The position numbers and the translations under genes were made by a program. From NCBI GenBank assembly GCA_015711775.1, contig JACVJB010000070.1, positions 1-6,059 of the forward strand: a stretch of 6,059 nucleotides of DNA, read 5' to 3'. The notes beneath the pieces were generated by a model that saw only the letters and a list, made by a program, of their open reading frames with translations, made no database searches and was not told where the DNA came from. This stretch comes from Actinomycetota bacterium. Its GTDB lineage: Bacteria > Actinomycetota > Humimicrobiia > Humimicrobiales > Humimicrobiaceae. Shown here one piece after another: positions 1-5,719 of the stretch (positions are counted from its first letter, which is position 1; every line of letters begins with the position of its first letter).

Positions 1-526
1 TGGATTTGGCCCTTCTTGTTTTATGCTTTGATATACCAAGGATTTCATCAACTATAAATTTTCTTTCAATTGGTTTTAATACGGCAAGCTCATCAATCTG
101 ACCCTGATTGACAATCGTATAAAGGCCTTTGCCTATACCCTGCTCAGCAGTAAGATCAAGTATATCAGTAAGCCTTGCAGGAGTTGAATTAATAAAATAC
201 TCGCTTCCGCCCTTTTGAAAAACTCTTCGCGTAAATTTAACTTCGGCAAAATCCACTGGAAGGAATTTATCCCTGTTATCAAAAAGCAGCGATACTTCAG
301 CTATGCCAAGCTCTTCATTCCTGCTCCTGAAAATAACATCATCCATTGATGAAGCCCGCAGCGATTTAGGGCTCTGCACCCCAAGCACCCATGAAAGCGC
401 GTCTGCTATATTGCTTTTTCCGCTACCATTAGGGCCTACGATAACACTAATACCAGGCTCAAAAATTAGCTGGCTTTTTTTTGCAAATGATTTAAATCCT
501 CTAAGAGTGATATTTTTCAGGTACAA
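1..526 (-). CDS. smc: Smc chromosome-segregation ATPase, N-terminal head (3' part outside window)
   Basis: This encodes the first 175 residues of Smc, the ATPase that with ScpA/ScpB compacts and segregates the chromosome; the family is usually about 1,150-1,200 residues. Visible are the N-terminal start of the type YLKNITLRGFKSF, a Walker A motif GPNGSGKS (residues 31-38), an arginine-finger region KSLR with Arg57 followed by DDVIF (to about 66), and a Q-loop-like NQGQID (140-145). The segment after it reads VDEILGISKHK (159-169), where most Smc proteins have a form of FEEAAGIxKxK. The start is TTG: an in-frame TAA lies two codons upstream and no other start codon intervenes. A GAGG motif at 538-541 sits 11 nt before it. 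The gene begins 24 nt after the rnc stop, so it is probably co-transcribed. The coiled coil, hinge and C-terminal head (Walker B) are not visible. Identity is near certain; the fragment is cut by the window edge, not visibly broken. Confidence 0.96.
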   Translation of the reverse strand, partial: MYLKNITLRGFKSFAKKSQLIFEPGISVIVGPNGSGKSNIADALSWVLGVQSPKSLRASSMDDVIFRSRNEELGIAEVSLLFDNRDKFLPVDFAEVKFTRRVFQKGGSEYFINSTPARLTDILDLTAEQGIGKGLYTIVNQGQIDELAVLKPIERKFIVDEILGISKHKTRRAKS

Positions 527-537
527 TTTTTATAAAA

Positions 538-541
538 CCTC
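538..541 (-). promoter_or_regulatory. Ribosome binding site of smc (decides TTG start)
   Basis: GAGG on the minus strand lies 11 nt before the TTG at 526-524, in the 24-nt gap after the rnc stop. The spacing is a little long, but the in-frame TAA just before the TTG leaves no earlier start. Confidence 0.6.
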
Positions 542-550
542 AAGTTTTTA

Positions 551-1264
551 CTATACAGAAAGATTATAAAGCGATTTCAATGCGTCTTTTGCCGCTTCCT
601 GCTCAGAATCTTTTTTGCTTTTTCCCGATCCTCGTCCTATTGCCTTTTTATCAAGCAGGGCAATTGAATAAAAAACCTTATTATGGTCGGGTCCGACTGC
701 TTTATCAACAGTATACCTGACAAGCATTGAATAGTCAGCCTGTATTATTTCCTGAAGGTAAGTTTTATAATCAGATATTTTGGGGCTGCATGATTTTTCC
801 TCAATTATATCTTCAAATTTATCGAGGAACCACTGGCATAGAAAGTTTATTCCTTTATCAAGATAAACTGCTCCTATAAAAGCTTCAAAAGCATCTGCAA
901 GTATAGAATCCTTTGTTCGGCCTTCTGAAAATTCTTCATTCTCGCTTAGCAGTATCTGCCTGTCTATCTTAATTGATCTGGAAAGGCCTGCAAGTGTTTT
1001 ACCCGAAACAATTATGGATCTTATTTTTGCAAGCCTTCCTTCATTATAAAAAGAAAAATTTTTGTACAGATAACTTGTAACTATAAAGGAAAGAACACTG
1101 TCTCCTAAAAATTCAAGCTGCTCATTTCCTCTTGAGCTGACATTTATTTCACGTGCAAATGAGCGGTGAGTCATGCTTTCAATATAAACTTTTAAATCAA
1201 CCGGGTCTATTCCAAGACCTATCAGCCAGTTTTTTAACCTCTTTCTTAGTAATCCTTCTTCCAT
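551..1264 (-). CDS. rnc: Ribonuclease III
   Basis: RNase III is the Mg-dependent homodimeric endonuclease that cleaves double-stranded RNA, notably the rRNA precursors. The 237-residue length is normal. The catalytic domain (about 1-155) carries the signature NEQLEFLGDSVL (47-58), with metal/catalytic residues Glu51 and Asp55, and the second acidic pair in DSILADAFEAFIGA, Asp124 and Glu127. The C-terminal dsRNA-binding domain spans about 164-233 (SDYKTYLQE at its start, GRGSGKSKKDSEQEAAKDAL at its end). All expected catalytic residues are present, so it should be active. The ATG start is favoured because an in-frame TGA lies five codons upstream with only a CTG between. The ribosome binding site is weak (TGAG, about 11 nt away), so translation may be modest or partly coupled. 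It follows acpP by 54 nt and precedes smc by 24 nt, a common Gram-positive arrangement. No strong hairpin indicating RNase III autoregulation was found in the leader. Confidence 0.98.
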   Translation of the reverse strand: MEEGLLRKRLKNWLIGLGIDPVDLKVYIESMTHRSFAREINVSSRGNEQLEFLGDSVLSFIVTSYLYKNFSFYNEGRLAKIRSIIVSGKTLAGLSRSIKIDRQILLSENEEFSEGRTKDSILADAFEAFIGAVYLDKGINFLCQWFLDKFEDIIEEKSCSPKISDYKTYLQEIIQADYSMLVRYTVDKAVGPDHNKVFYSIALLDKKAIGRGSGKSKKDSEQEAAKDALKSLYNLSV

Positions 1265-1318
1265 CAGGAATTTGTCTCATTTATATACTTATTAAGCTTT
1301 AAACTATTATTTTTACAG

Positions 1319-1555
1319 TTATTTTTTTGTTTTGGAGTCTATATAGTCCAGAGCATCTTTTACGGTTACAATTTTTTCAGCATCCTCATCGCTTATCTCT
1401 ATGCTGAATTTATCTTCAAATGACATTATCAACTCAACAAGATCAAGGGAATCAGCGCCAAGATCATCCACGAATTTACTTTCAGCTTTTATGTCTTCTT
1501 CTTTTACTCCCAGGACATCAATAAGAATTTCCTTTAGCTTGTCAAAATTTTCCAC
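1319..1555 (-). CDS. acpP: Acyl carrier protein
   Basis: This is the small acidic carrier that holds growing fatty acyl chains on a 4'-phosphopantetheine arm in type II fatty acid synthesis and delivers them for phospholipid synthesis. At 78 residues it has the usual length. The attachment motif GADSLD is at 33-38, with Ser36 the modified residue, exactly where expected. Helix II ([15 protein letters not shown]) and the acidic third region ([20 protein letters not shown]) are typical. The start is GTG, because the in-frame codons upstream run into a TAA within the ribosome binding site; the overlapping ATG two bases earlier is in another frame. It follows plsX by 22 nt, linking the acyl carrier with the enzyme that draws acyl groups from it. 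The phosphopantetheine arm comes from CoA, whose synthesis involves the nearby coaD. No fab genes are in the window. Confidence 0.98.
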   Translation of the reverse strand: MENFDKLKEILIDVLGVKEEDIKAESKFVDDLGADSLDLVELIMSFEDKFSIEISDEDAEKIVTVKDALDYIDSKTKK

Positions 1556-1559
1556 ATTG

Positions 1560-1566
1560 CCTCCTT
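1560..1566 (-). promoter_or_regulatory. Strong, closely spaced ribosome binding site of acpP
   Basis: AAGGAGG is a full Shine-Dalgarno match but sits only 4 nt before the GTG start, closer than usual. An in-frame TAA overlaps its 5' side, which rules out an upstream start. The strength fits the high expression expected for ACP. Confidence 0.8.
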
Positions 1567-1577
1567 AGCATTTATTG

Positions 1578-2582
1578 TTAACCTTTAATCTCTGAACTTA
1601 TTTTACTGATTAAGTCATTATTAATACTATTTCTTGCGACTCTGACAGCATTTTTTATAGCTTTTGCTTTTGAGCTGCCATGAGATATTATTGCAATACC
1701 ATTAATTCCAAGAAGAAGCGCTCCGCCATATTCTTCATAATCGAGCTGCTTCTTCATTGATTTAAAGTATTTTTTCAAAATAAGAGACGAAACTTTAGTG
1801 ATAAAGTTGGAAAGAAATAATTTTTTTATTTCTCCGAAAAAGAAACCCGCCATACCTTCTATTGATTTAAGAAGTATATTGCCTGTAAAACCGTCACAAA
1901 CAACTACATCCGCAGCGCCGCTAAAAATATCTCTGCCTTCCACATTGCCGACAAAGTTCATATTTGTTTGTTTCAATAATTTATAGCCTTCCCTTGTTAC
2001 TTCATTTCCTTTTTTTTCCTCAGACCCCACATTTAAAAGCCCGACTTTCGGATCTTTTACGCCAAGGATTTCTCTGCTGTAGACTTTTCCCATTATTGCA
2101 AACTGCTGAAGGTAAACAGGTTTTATTTCAGTATTTGCTCCTCCGTCAATTAAAATAAATTTGTTTTTGCCAAGCGGAACGACAATAGCTATTGCCGGCC
2201 GCAATACGCCTTCAATTTTTTTCATATTAAAAAGAGCGCAGGCCATTGCTGCTCCGGTGTTGCCTGCAGATAAAAAAGCGCTGCCGGCACTTTTTGACGC
2301 ATATTCTGTAGCCAGGTAAACAGGTGAGTTTTTTTTATACTTAAGAACGTCTGATGGCGAGTCGTCCATAAAGATTGTATCAGTGGAATTGATTATTTTA
2401 ATGCCATTGAGATTTAAATTATTCTTTTCTGAGCAATCATGAATTAGCCTGGTGTCTCCAACAAGAGTTAGATCTGCATCATAAATACGGCATCCGTCTA
2501 TAGCACCTTTTATTATTTCATCCGGCGCAAAATCTCCACCCATTGCATCAATAATAAGATTTAACCGGGATAATTCATTCAA
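1578..2582 (-). CDS. plsX: Phosphate acyltransferase PlsX
   Basis: PlsX converts acyl-ACP and phosphate into acyl-phosphate, the donor used by membrane PlsY for the first acylation of glycerol-3-phosphate in phospholipid synthesis; it is a peripheral membrane protein. The 334-residue length is normal. Family features seen are the N-terminal IIDAMGGDFAPDEIIKGA (about 10-27), the DGGANTEIKPVYLQQFA stretch mid-protein, and the C-terminal-half GNVEGRDIFSGAADVVVCDG followed by FTGNILLKS. The start is TTG: AAGGAG lies 8 nt upstream, and the in-frame codons before it reach the stop codon of the preceding ligase gene. An ATG inside this spacer is in a different frame and stops after four codons. The gene starts 12 nt after the ligase and is followed by acpP after 22 nt, so its acyl-donor carrier is made from the same message. 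No FapR-type operator was recognised. Confidence 0.98.
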   Translation of the reverse strand: MNELSRLNLIIDAMGGDFAPDEIIKGAIDGCRIYDADLTLVGDTRLIHDCSEKNNLNLNGIKIINSTDTIFMDDSPSDVLKYKKNSPVYLATEYASKSAGSAFLSAGNTGAAMACALFNMKKIEGVLRPAIAIVVPLGKNKFILIDGGANTEIKPVYLQQFAIMGKVYSREILGVKDPKVGLLNVGSEEKKGNEVTREGYKLLKQTNMNFVGNVEGRDIFSGAADVVVCDGFTGNILLKSIEGMAGFFFGEIKKLFLSNFITKVSSLILKKYFKSMKKQLDYEEYGGALLLGINGIAIISHGSSKAKAIKNAVRVARNSINNDLISKISSEIKG

Positions 2583-2590
2583 AATCCATG

Positions 2591-2596
2591 CTCCTT
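2591..2596 (-). promoter_or_regulatory. Ribosome binding site of plsX, overlapping the ligase stop codon
   Basis: AAGGAG lies 8 nt before the TTG start. Its first bases are shared with the TAA that ends the preceding ligase gene (TAAGGAG), which suggests translational coupling. It supports TTG at 2582 over the out-of-frame ATG at 2589. Confidence 0.8.
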
Positions 2597-4709
2597 AATT
2601 TTGAATCCTGATCCTTACATCGCCAGCTATCGAGCCTTTTCCCTTTTGTTTAACAAATAAAGGATTTATGTCCATTTCTATTATATCAGGAAAATCAGTT
2701 ACAAGCTGGGAAATTTTTAATAAAACTTCAACAATACTGTCAATATCTGAAGGATATTCACCCCTGACGCCTTTAAGCAGCTTTATTGCTTTTATTTCTT
2801 CAATCATTTCCCGAGCATCTGATTCATTTATAGGTGCTATCCTGAATGATACGTCTTTTAATACTTCCACATATATTCCACCGAGCCCGAACATCATCAT
2901 ATGACCGAACTGGGGATCTTTATTAACTCCTATAATAATTTCTTTTTTATCCTGTATCATCTCCTGTACAGAAATTCCGTTGATTCTTGCATCGGGCATA
3001 AATTTTTTTACACTGGACATTATTGACTGGAATGCAATATCAAGCTCCGCTTCATTCTCTATACCAACTTTTATCCCGCCTACATCAGATTTATGGAGAA
3101 TATCAGGAGAATCAATTTTCACAACCACCGGAAAACCTGTCTTTTTTACAATTTTTTCTGCATCCGTAATATTTTTCGCAACAGCAGCATAAGGTACCTT
3201 GATATCATAAGCAAGAAGTATTTCCCTTGCTTCCATTTCACCAAGCTCATGCCGGTCCTGGCTTAAGTTTCTTTTAAAAATTTCAGAAGCATATTTCTTA
3301 TCGGCCTTAAATATTCTAAAATCATTCTGCTTTTTATTTATCCATTCTGCCTGGTTAATTAATGCTTTTAACGCCTGCACCGCCTCTTCAGGAATTGAAA
3401 AATTGGGTATTCCTGCGATATTTAAAAAATCAACGCCTTCCTTAACTTCATATCCACCCATAAAACTTGTAACTACAGGTATTTTTCTTCCGGATTTTTT
3501 TAATGCTTCAGTAAGAGCTTTAGCGGTTTCAAACACCTGTGTCATTGCCTGAGGCGTTAAAAGAACCAGCACTGCATTAATATTTCTGTCTTTTAAAATC
3601 ACTTCAAAAGTTTTTGCATATCTTTGGGCTAGAGCATCTCCAAGCACATCTATCGGATTATAAAAATTACCCGCAGACGGCAAAAATGTTTTTAATTCTT
3701 CAACAGTTTCCTGTTTAATATGTGCAAGAGTAATACCGTTTTCTTCACAGGCATCGCTTGCCATTATTCCAGGACCGCCTGCATTGGTAATAATAGCAAT
3801 ATTTTTTCCTTCAGGAAGAGGCTGATGGGCAAATGCAGTAGCAAGATTAAAAAGATCCTTAACAGTACGGGCCCTTATAACACCAGTCTGTTTAAACGCT
3901 GCTTCATATGCTTTTGATGAACCGGCAAGTGTTCCGGTATGTGATGACACCGCTTTAGCGCCTGCATCAGTATTTCCTGATTTTATAATAATTATTGGTT
4001 TGTGTTTTGTTACTTTTGAGCAGACGTCCATAAACTGTCTGCCGTTGGTCACACCCTCTACATAAGCGGTTATTACATTCGTGTTACTGTCAGCAAGCCA
4101 GTCTTCAAATAAATCAATCTCACTTATGTCAGCTTTATTACCCATTGAAACGAATTTCGACAGGCCAATGCCATTAGTTTTTGCCCAGTCAAGAACTGCA
4201 GTTCCAAGAGCGCCGGACTGTGAAAGAAATGCTATTGCGCCTTTTTCAGGCATATTTGGTGAAAATGAAGCATTTAAGGGACAGATAAAATCAATCATCC
4301 CAAGGCAGTTTGGCCCAAGTAACCTTATTCCATATATTTTTGCTTTTTCAGTAACCTGTTGCTCAAGCAAGGCGCCTTCCCTGCCTGTTTCCTTAAATCC
4401 GGCAGAAATAATTATTGAAAACCTGGTATTTTTCTTTGCACAATCATCCAGCGCCTCCATTATAAACTTATTCGGTATAACCATTATGGCAAGATCGATA
4501 TCATCCTTAATATCCAGTATGGATTTATAACATTTTATGCCGTGGATATTATCAGTATTGGGATTAACCAGAAGTATCTTACCCCTGTATCCGGAATTTA
4601 TTATATTATCTACAATTGTATGGCCTACTTTTGTTTCATCTCTAGAAGCTCCAATTACTGCAACTGATTTTGGACAAAAAAAATCAGTGAATTTCAAAAC
4701 AGCCCCCAT
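2595..4709 (-). CDS. ADP-forming acetate/acyl-CoA ligase, fused alpha-beta type
   Basis: Members of this NDP-forming acyl-CoA synthetase family catalyse acetyl-CoA + ADP + phosphate to acetate + ATP + CoA, reversibly, in the cytoplasm. The 704 residues match a single-chain alpha-beta fusion. In order: a CoA-binding Rossmann domain with SVAVIGASRDETKVGH (15-30); a succinyl-CoA-ligase-like domain with LSQSGALGT (162-170) and the phosphohistidine motif SSHTGTLAGS, His257; a third domain with TNAGGPGIMASDA (308-320) and NPIDVLGD (351-358); and a C-terminal ATP-grasp domain (about 488-690) with FPVVVKIDSPDILHKSDVGG (526-545), whose His539 may be the second phosphate-relay histidine known in archaeal enzymes. 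No acetyltransferase domain is attached, so it is not a Pat-type protein. Acetate is the default guess; propionate, branched-chain or aryl acids are possible. It starts 22 nt after rpmF. The ATG lacks a clear ribosome binding site; a TTG four codons in (4697) is an alternative start. Confidence 0.93.
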   Translation of the reverse strand: MGAVLKFTDFFCPKSVAVIGASRDETKVGHTIVDNIINSGYRGKILLVNPNTDNIHGIKCYKSILDIKDDIDLAIMVIPNKFIMEALDDCAKKNTRFSIIISAGFKETGREGALLEQQVTEKAKIYGIRLLGPNCLGMIDFICPLNASFSPNMPEKGAIAFLSQSGALGTAVLDWAKTNGIGLSKFVSMGNKADISEIDLFEDWLADSNTNVITAYVEGVTNGRQFMDVCSKVTKHKPIIIIKSGNTDAGAKAVSSHTGTLAGSSKAYEAAFKQTGVIRARTVKDLFNLATAFAHQPLPEGKNIAIITNAGGPGIMASDACEENGITLAHIKQETVEELKTFLPSAGNFYNPIDVLGDALAQRYAKTFEVILKDRNINAVLVLLTPQAMTQVFETAKALTEALKKSGRKIPVVTSFMGGYEVKEGVDFLNIAGIPNFSIPEEAVQALKALINQAEWINKKQNDFRIFKADKKYASEIFKRNLSQDRHELGEMEAREILLAYDIKVPYAAVAKNITDAEKIVKKTGFPVVVKIDSPDILHKSDVGGIKVGIENEAELDIAFQSIMSSVKKFMPDARINGISVQEMIQDKKEIIIGVNKDPQFGHMMMFGLGGIYVEVLKDVSFRIAPINESDAREMIEEIKAIKLLKGVRGEYPSDIDSIVEVLLKISQLVTDFPDIIEMDINPLFVKQKGKGSIAGDVRIRIQN
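4703..4707 (-). promoter_or_regulatory. Possible ribosome binding site for an alternative TTG start of the ligase
   Basis: GGGGG lies inside the first codons of the long form, 5 nt before the TTG at 4697-4695. The region before the ATG at 4709 is AT-rich without a purine motif. The evidence is weak: GGGGG is an imperfect Shine-Dalgarno, and the ATG could instead be reached by coupling from rpmF. Confidence 0.3.
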
Positions 4710-4731
4710 TCATTTAAAAATTGTAATATTA

Positions 4732-5070
4732 TCAGCTATTCACTGCTTCATCTTTTATATCTTTTCCACTATAGCCTGCCTGGCTCTCATCAGGAGAGTT
4801 TTTCTTTACCTGATTTTTTGTTATTAAAGTATTTTTACTCCTGGTTTTAGCAGGTTCCTTTAGCTTTTCCGAACTCTTTTCTTTAGTTTTCTTTTCAAGC
4901 TTGATAATCTCTTTGTTGTCATAATAACCGCATGACTGGCATACTCTGTGAGCAATCTTTTTTGCGCGACATCTTGGACACTCCATAATAGATAAAACAC
5001 TTAACTTAAAACTGTTTCTTTTTGTATTTCTTTTTGCTTTCGATCTTTTATTTTTAGGAACAGCAGCCAA
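4732..5070 (-). CDS. rpmF: Ribosomal protein L32 with a long C-terminal tail
   Basis: L32 is a small zinc-ribbon protein of the large ribosomal subunit. The N-terminal part is canonical: AAVPKNKRSKAKRNTKR (2-18), then ECPRC (30-34) and HRVCQSCGYYD (41-51), which give the four zinc-binding cysteines Cys31, Cys34, Cys44 and Cys47. Typical L32 ends near residue 60; this protein has 112. Residues from about 57 onward form a tail rich in Lys, Glu and Ser that looks disordered and has no motif I recognise. The reading frame stays open to a TGA, and nothing indicates a frameshift. The start is TTG, fixed by a perfect GGAGG 7 nt upstream and by alignment to the usual MAVPK start. A promoter candidate lies about 60 nt upstream, so rpmF is probably the first gene of the unit running to smc. 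The usual upstream partner, a DUF177/YceD gene, is not present. Confidence 0.95.
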   Translation of the reverse strand: MAAVPKNKRSKAKRNTKRNSFKLSVLSIMECPRCRAKKIAHRVCQSCGYYDNKEIIKLEKKTKEKSSEKLKEPAKTRSKNTLITKNQVKKNSPDESQAGYSGKDIKDEAVNS

Positions 5071-5077
5071 TTTAAAA

Positions 5078-5082
5078 CCTCC
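5078..5082 (-). promoter_or_regulatory. Ribosome binding site of rpmF (decides TTG start)
   Basis: GGAGG, a strong Shine-Dalgarno, is 7 nt before the TTG at 5070. This spacing, with conservation of the L32 N-terminus immediately afterwards, makes the TTG start secure. Confidence 0.88.
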
Positions 5083-5102
5083 GTTTTTATTTTGTTACAA
5101 TC

Positions 5103-5119
5103 TTGTTATAATCAAACAA
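5103..5119 (-). repeat. Short inverted repeat in the rpmF leader
   Basis: TTGTT and AACAA are separated by 7 nt (TGATTAT). The site lies just downstream of the predicted -10 box, at or next to the expected transcription start. It could be an operator or a weak hairpin at the 5' end of the message, but 5-bp AT-rich repeats are common by chance in DNA this AT-rich. Confidence 0.25.
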
Positions 5120-5126
5120 ATATATT

Positions 5127-5154
5127 AATATACCACATAATAATTATTTATCAA
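5127..5154 (-). promoter_or_regulatory. Candidate sigma-70/A promoter for rpmF and downstream genes
   Basis: On the minus strand a -35 box TTGATA (5154-5149, 5 of 6 matches) is followed after 16 nt by a -10 box TATATT (5132-5127, 5 of 6 matches). Transcription would start near 5120, giving a leader of about 50 nt before the rpmF start. It lies in the only sizeable intergenic gap of the window, where a promoter is expected. The strongly AT-rich background raises the chance of a false match. Confidence 0.5.
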
Positions 5155-5215
5155 TAAAAATATCTTAACACTAAATATTTTTAAGTTTTCAAACAGGACA
5201 AAGCTTTAATGATAT

Positions 5216-5241
5216 AAAAAAGAAGCAGTAATATGCTGCCC
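5216..5241 (-). terminator. Weak intrinsic terminator-like hairpin after the coiled-coil gene
   Basis: Just after the stop codon at 5247 the minus strand reads GGGCAG, a 7-nt loop, then CTGCTT, followed by CTTTTTT. The stem is four Watson-Crick pairs plus two G-U pairs at the base, so it is weak, but the T-tract and position are right. Read-through into rpmF is plausible. The rest of 5071-5215 holds only the rpmF promoter, leader and ribosome binding site. Confidence 0.4.
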
Positions 5242-5246
5242 GTACA

Positions 5247-5708
5247 TTACTTATTTGATATCTTAAGGGTTGCTTTGAACTGCTCTCTTCCCTTTTCAAT
5301 TGCTGAAAGTATTTTATAAAGCACAGCTTCAAGACCGGCAAGTTTTTCATCTGCATAATCTTCTGCCTCAAGACGGATGGTCCTTGCTCTTGCTTCGGCA
5401 ACAGAAATGATTTCCTCAGATTTTTTTAACGCATTTTTCATAATTTCATTCTCGCTGAGCATAATTTCTGCTTTTTCTTCAGCTTCAGACAATATTTTAC
5501 CAGCCTGCCTTTTCGCTTCATCAAGCATGTTTTCTCTTTCTTTTACAATCCAGCGCGCCTGCTTGAATTCTTCCGGAATAATATTTTTTAATTCATCAAG
5601 AATATCGTATATTTCATTTTCATTAATTATAAAATTTGAAGAAAAAGGAATTTTTTTACTTTTCTGAATTGTTTCCTCAAGTTTTTCAATTAATTCAATT
5701 GCATCCAT
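5247..5708 (-). CDS. Coiled-coil protein of the SepIVA/DivIVA-like ('F0 subunit B-like') family
   Basis: This 153-residue soluble, charged, helical protein has no membrane segment or enzyme motif. A short N-terminal helix is followed by EIYDILDELKNIIPEEF (32-48), then QARWIVKERENMLDEAK (50-66), and a long coiled coil (about 49-128) with repeating Ala/Glu/Ile heptads ending in RLEAEDYADEKLAGLE (112-127). This IPEE/QARWIVKERE/EAEDYA pattern matches small proteins next to coaD in Actinobacteria (SepIVA group, linked to division and polar growth) and Clostridia, often mis-annotated as ATPase or ATP synthase subunit B. It is not a true F0 b subunit: the N-terminal transmembrane helix is missing and no atp genes are near. 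The ATG has GGAG 6 nt upstream, and coaD ends only 11 nt before, so the two are probably co-transcribed. The role in this organism is inferred from family and position only. Confidence 0.8.
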   Translation of the reverse strand: MDAIELIEKLEETIQKSKKIPFSSNFIINENEIYDILDELKNIIPEEFKQARWIVKERENMLDEAKRQAGKILSEAEEKAEIMLSENEIMKNALKKSEEIISVAEARARTIRLEAEDYADEKLAGLEAVLYKILSAIEKGREQFKATLKISNK

Positions 5709-5719
5709 TTCAATCTCCG

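Noticed and set aside
527..550. Possible mutM remnant between rnc and smc, as in the actinobacterial order
   Set aside because: The gap is only 24 nt and contains just the smc ribosome binding site.
303..569. An 88-codon plus-strand open frame over the smc start and the rnc end
   Set aside because: It lies opposite the conserved Smc head and the rnc-smc junction and has no family resemblance.
1265..1318. Leader between acpP and rnc examined for an RNase III autoregulatory hairpin or a promoter
   Set aside because: No stem longer than a few AT pairs and no convincing -35/-10 pair was found; it looks like an ordinary spacer.
4081..4530. A 149-codon plus-strand open frame antisense to the ligase
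   Set aside because: It is a shadow of the strongly conserved ligase frame, rich in Ser/Ile/Phe as expected for reverse-complement reading, with no recognisable domain.
5169..5190. A CTTAA...TTAAG inverted repeat in the gap before rpmF, considered as a FapR-like operator
   Set aside because: Only 5 bp arms in very AT-rich DNA, upstream of the promoter candidate, and without the core of the known FapR site.
5189..5401. A 70-codon minus-strand frame overlapping the end of the coiled-coil gene
   Set aside because: It overlaps a convincing gene in another frame and has no motif or ribosome binding site of note.
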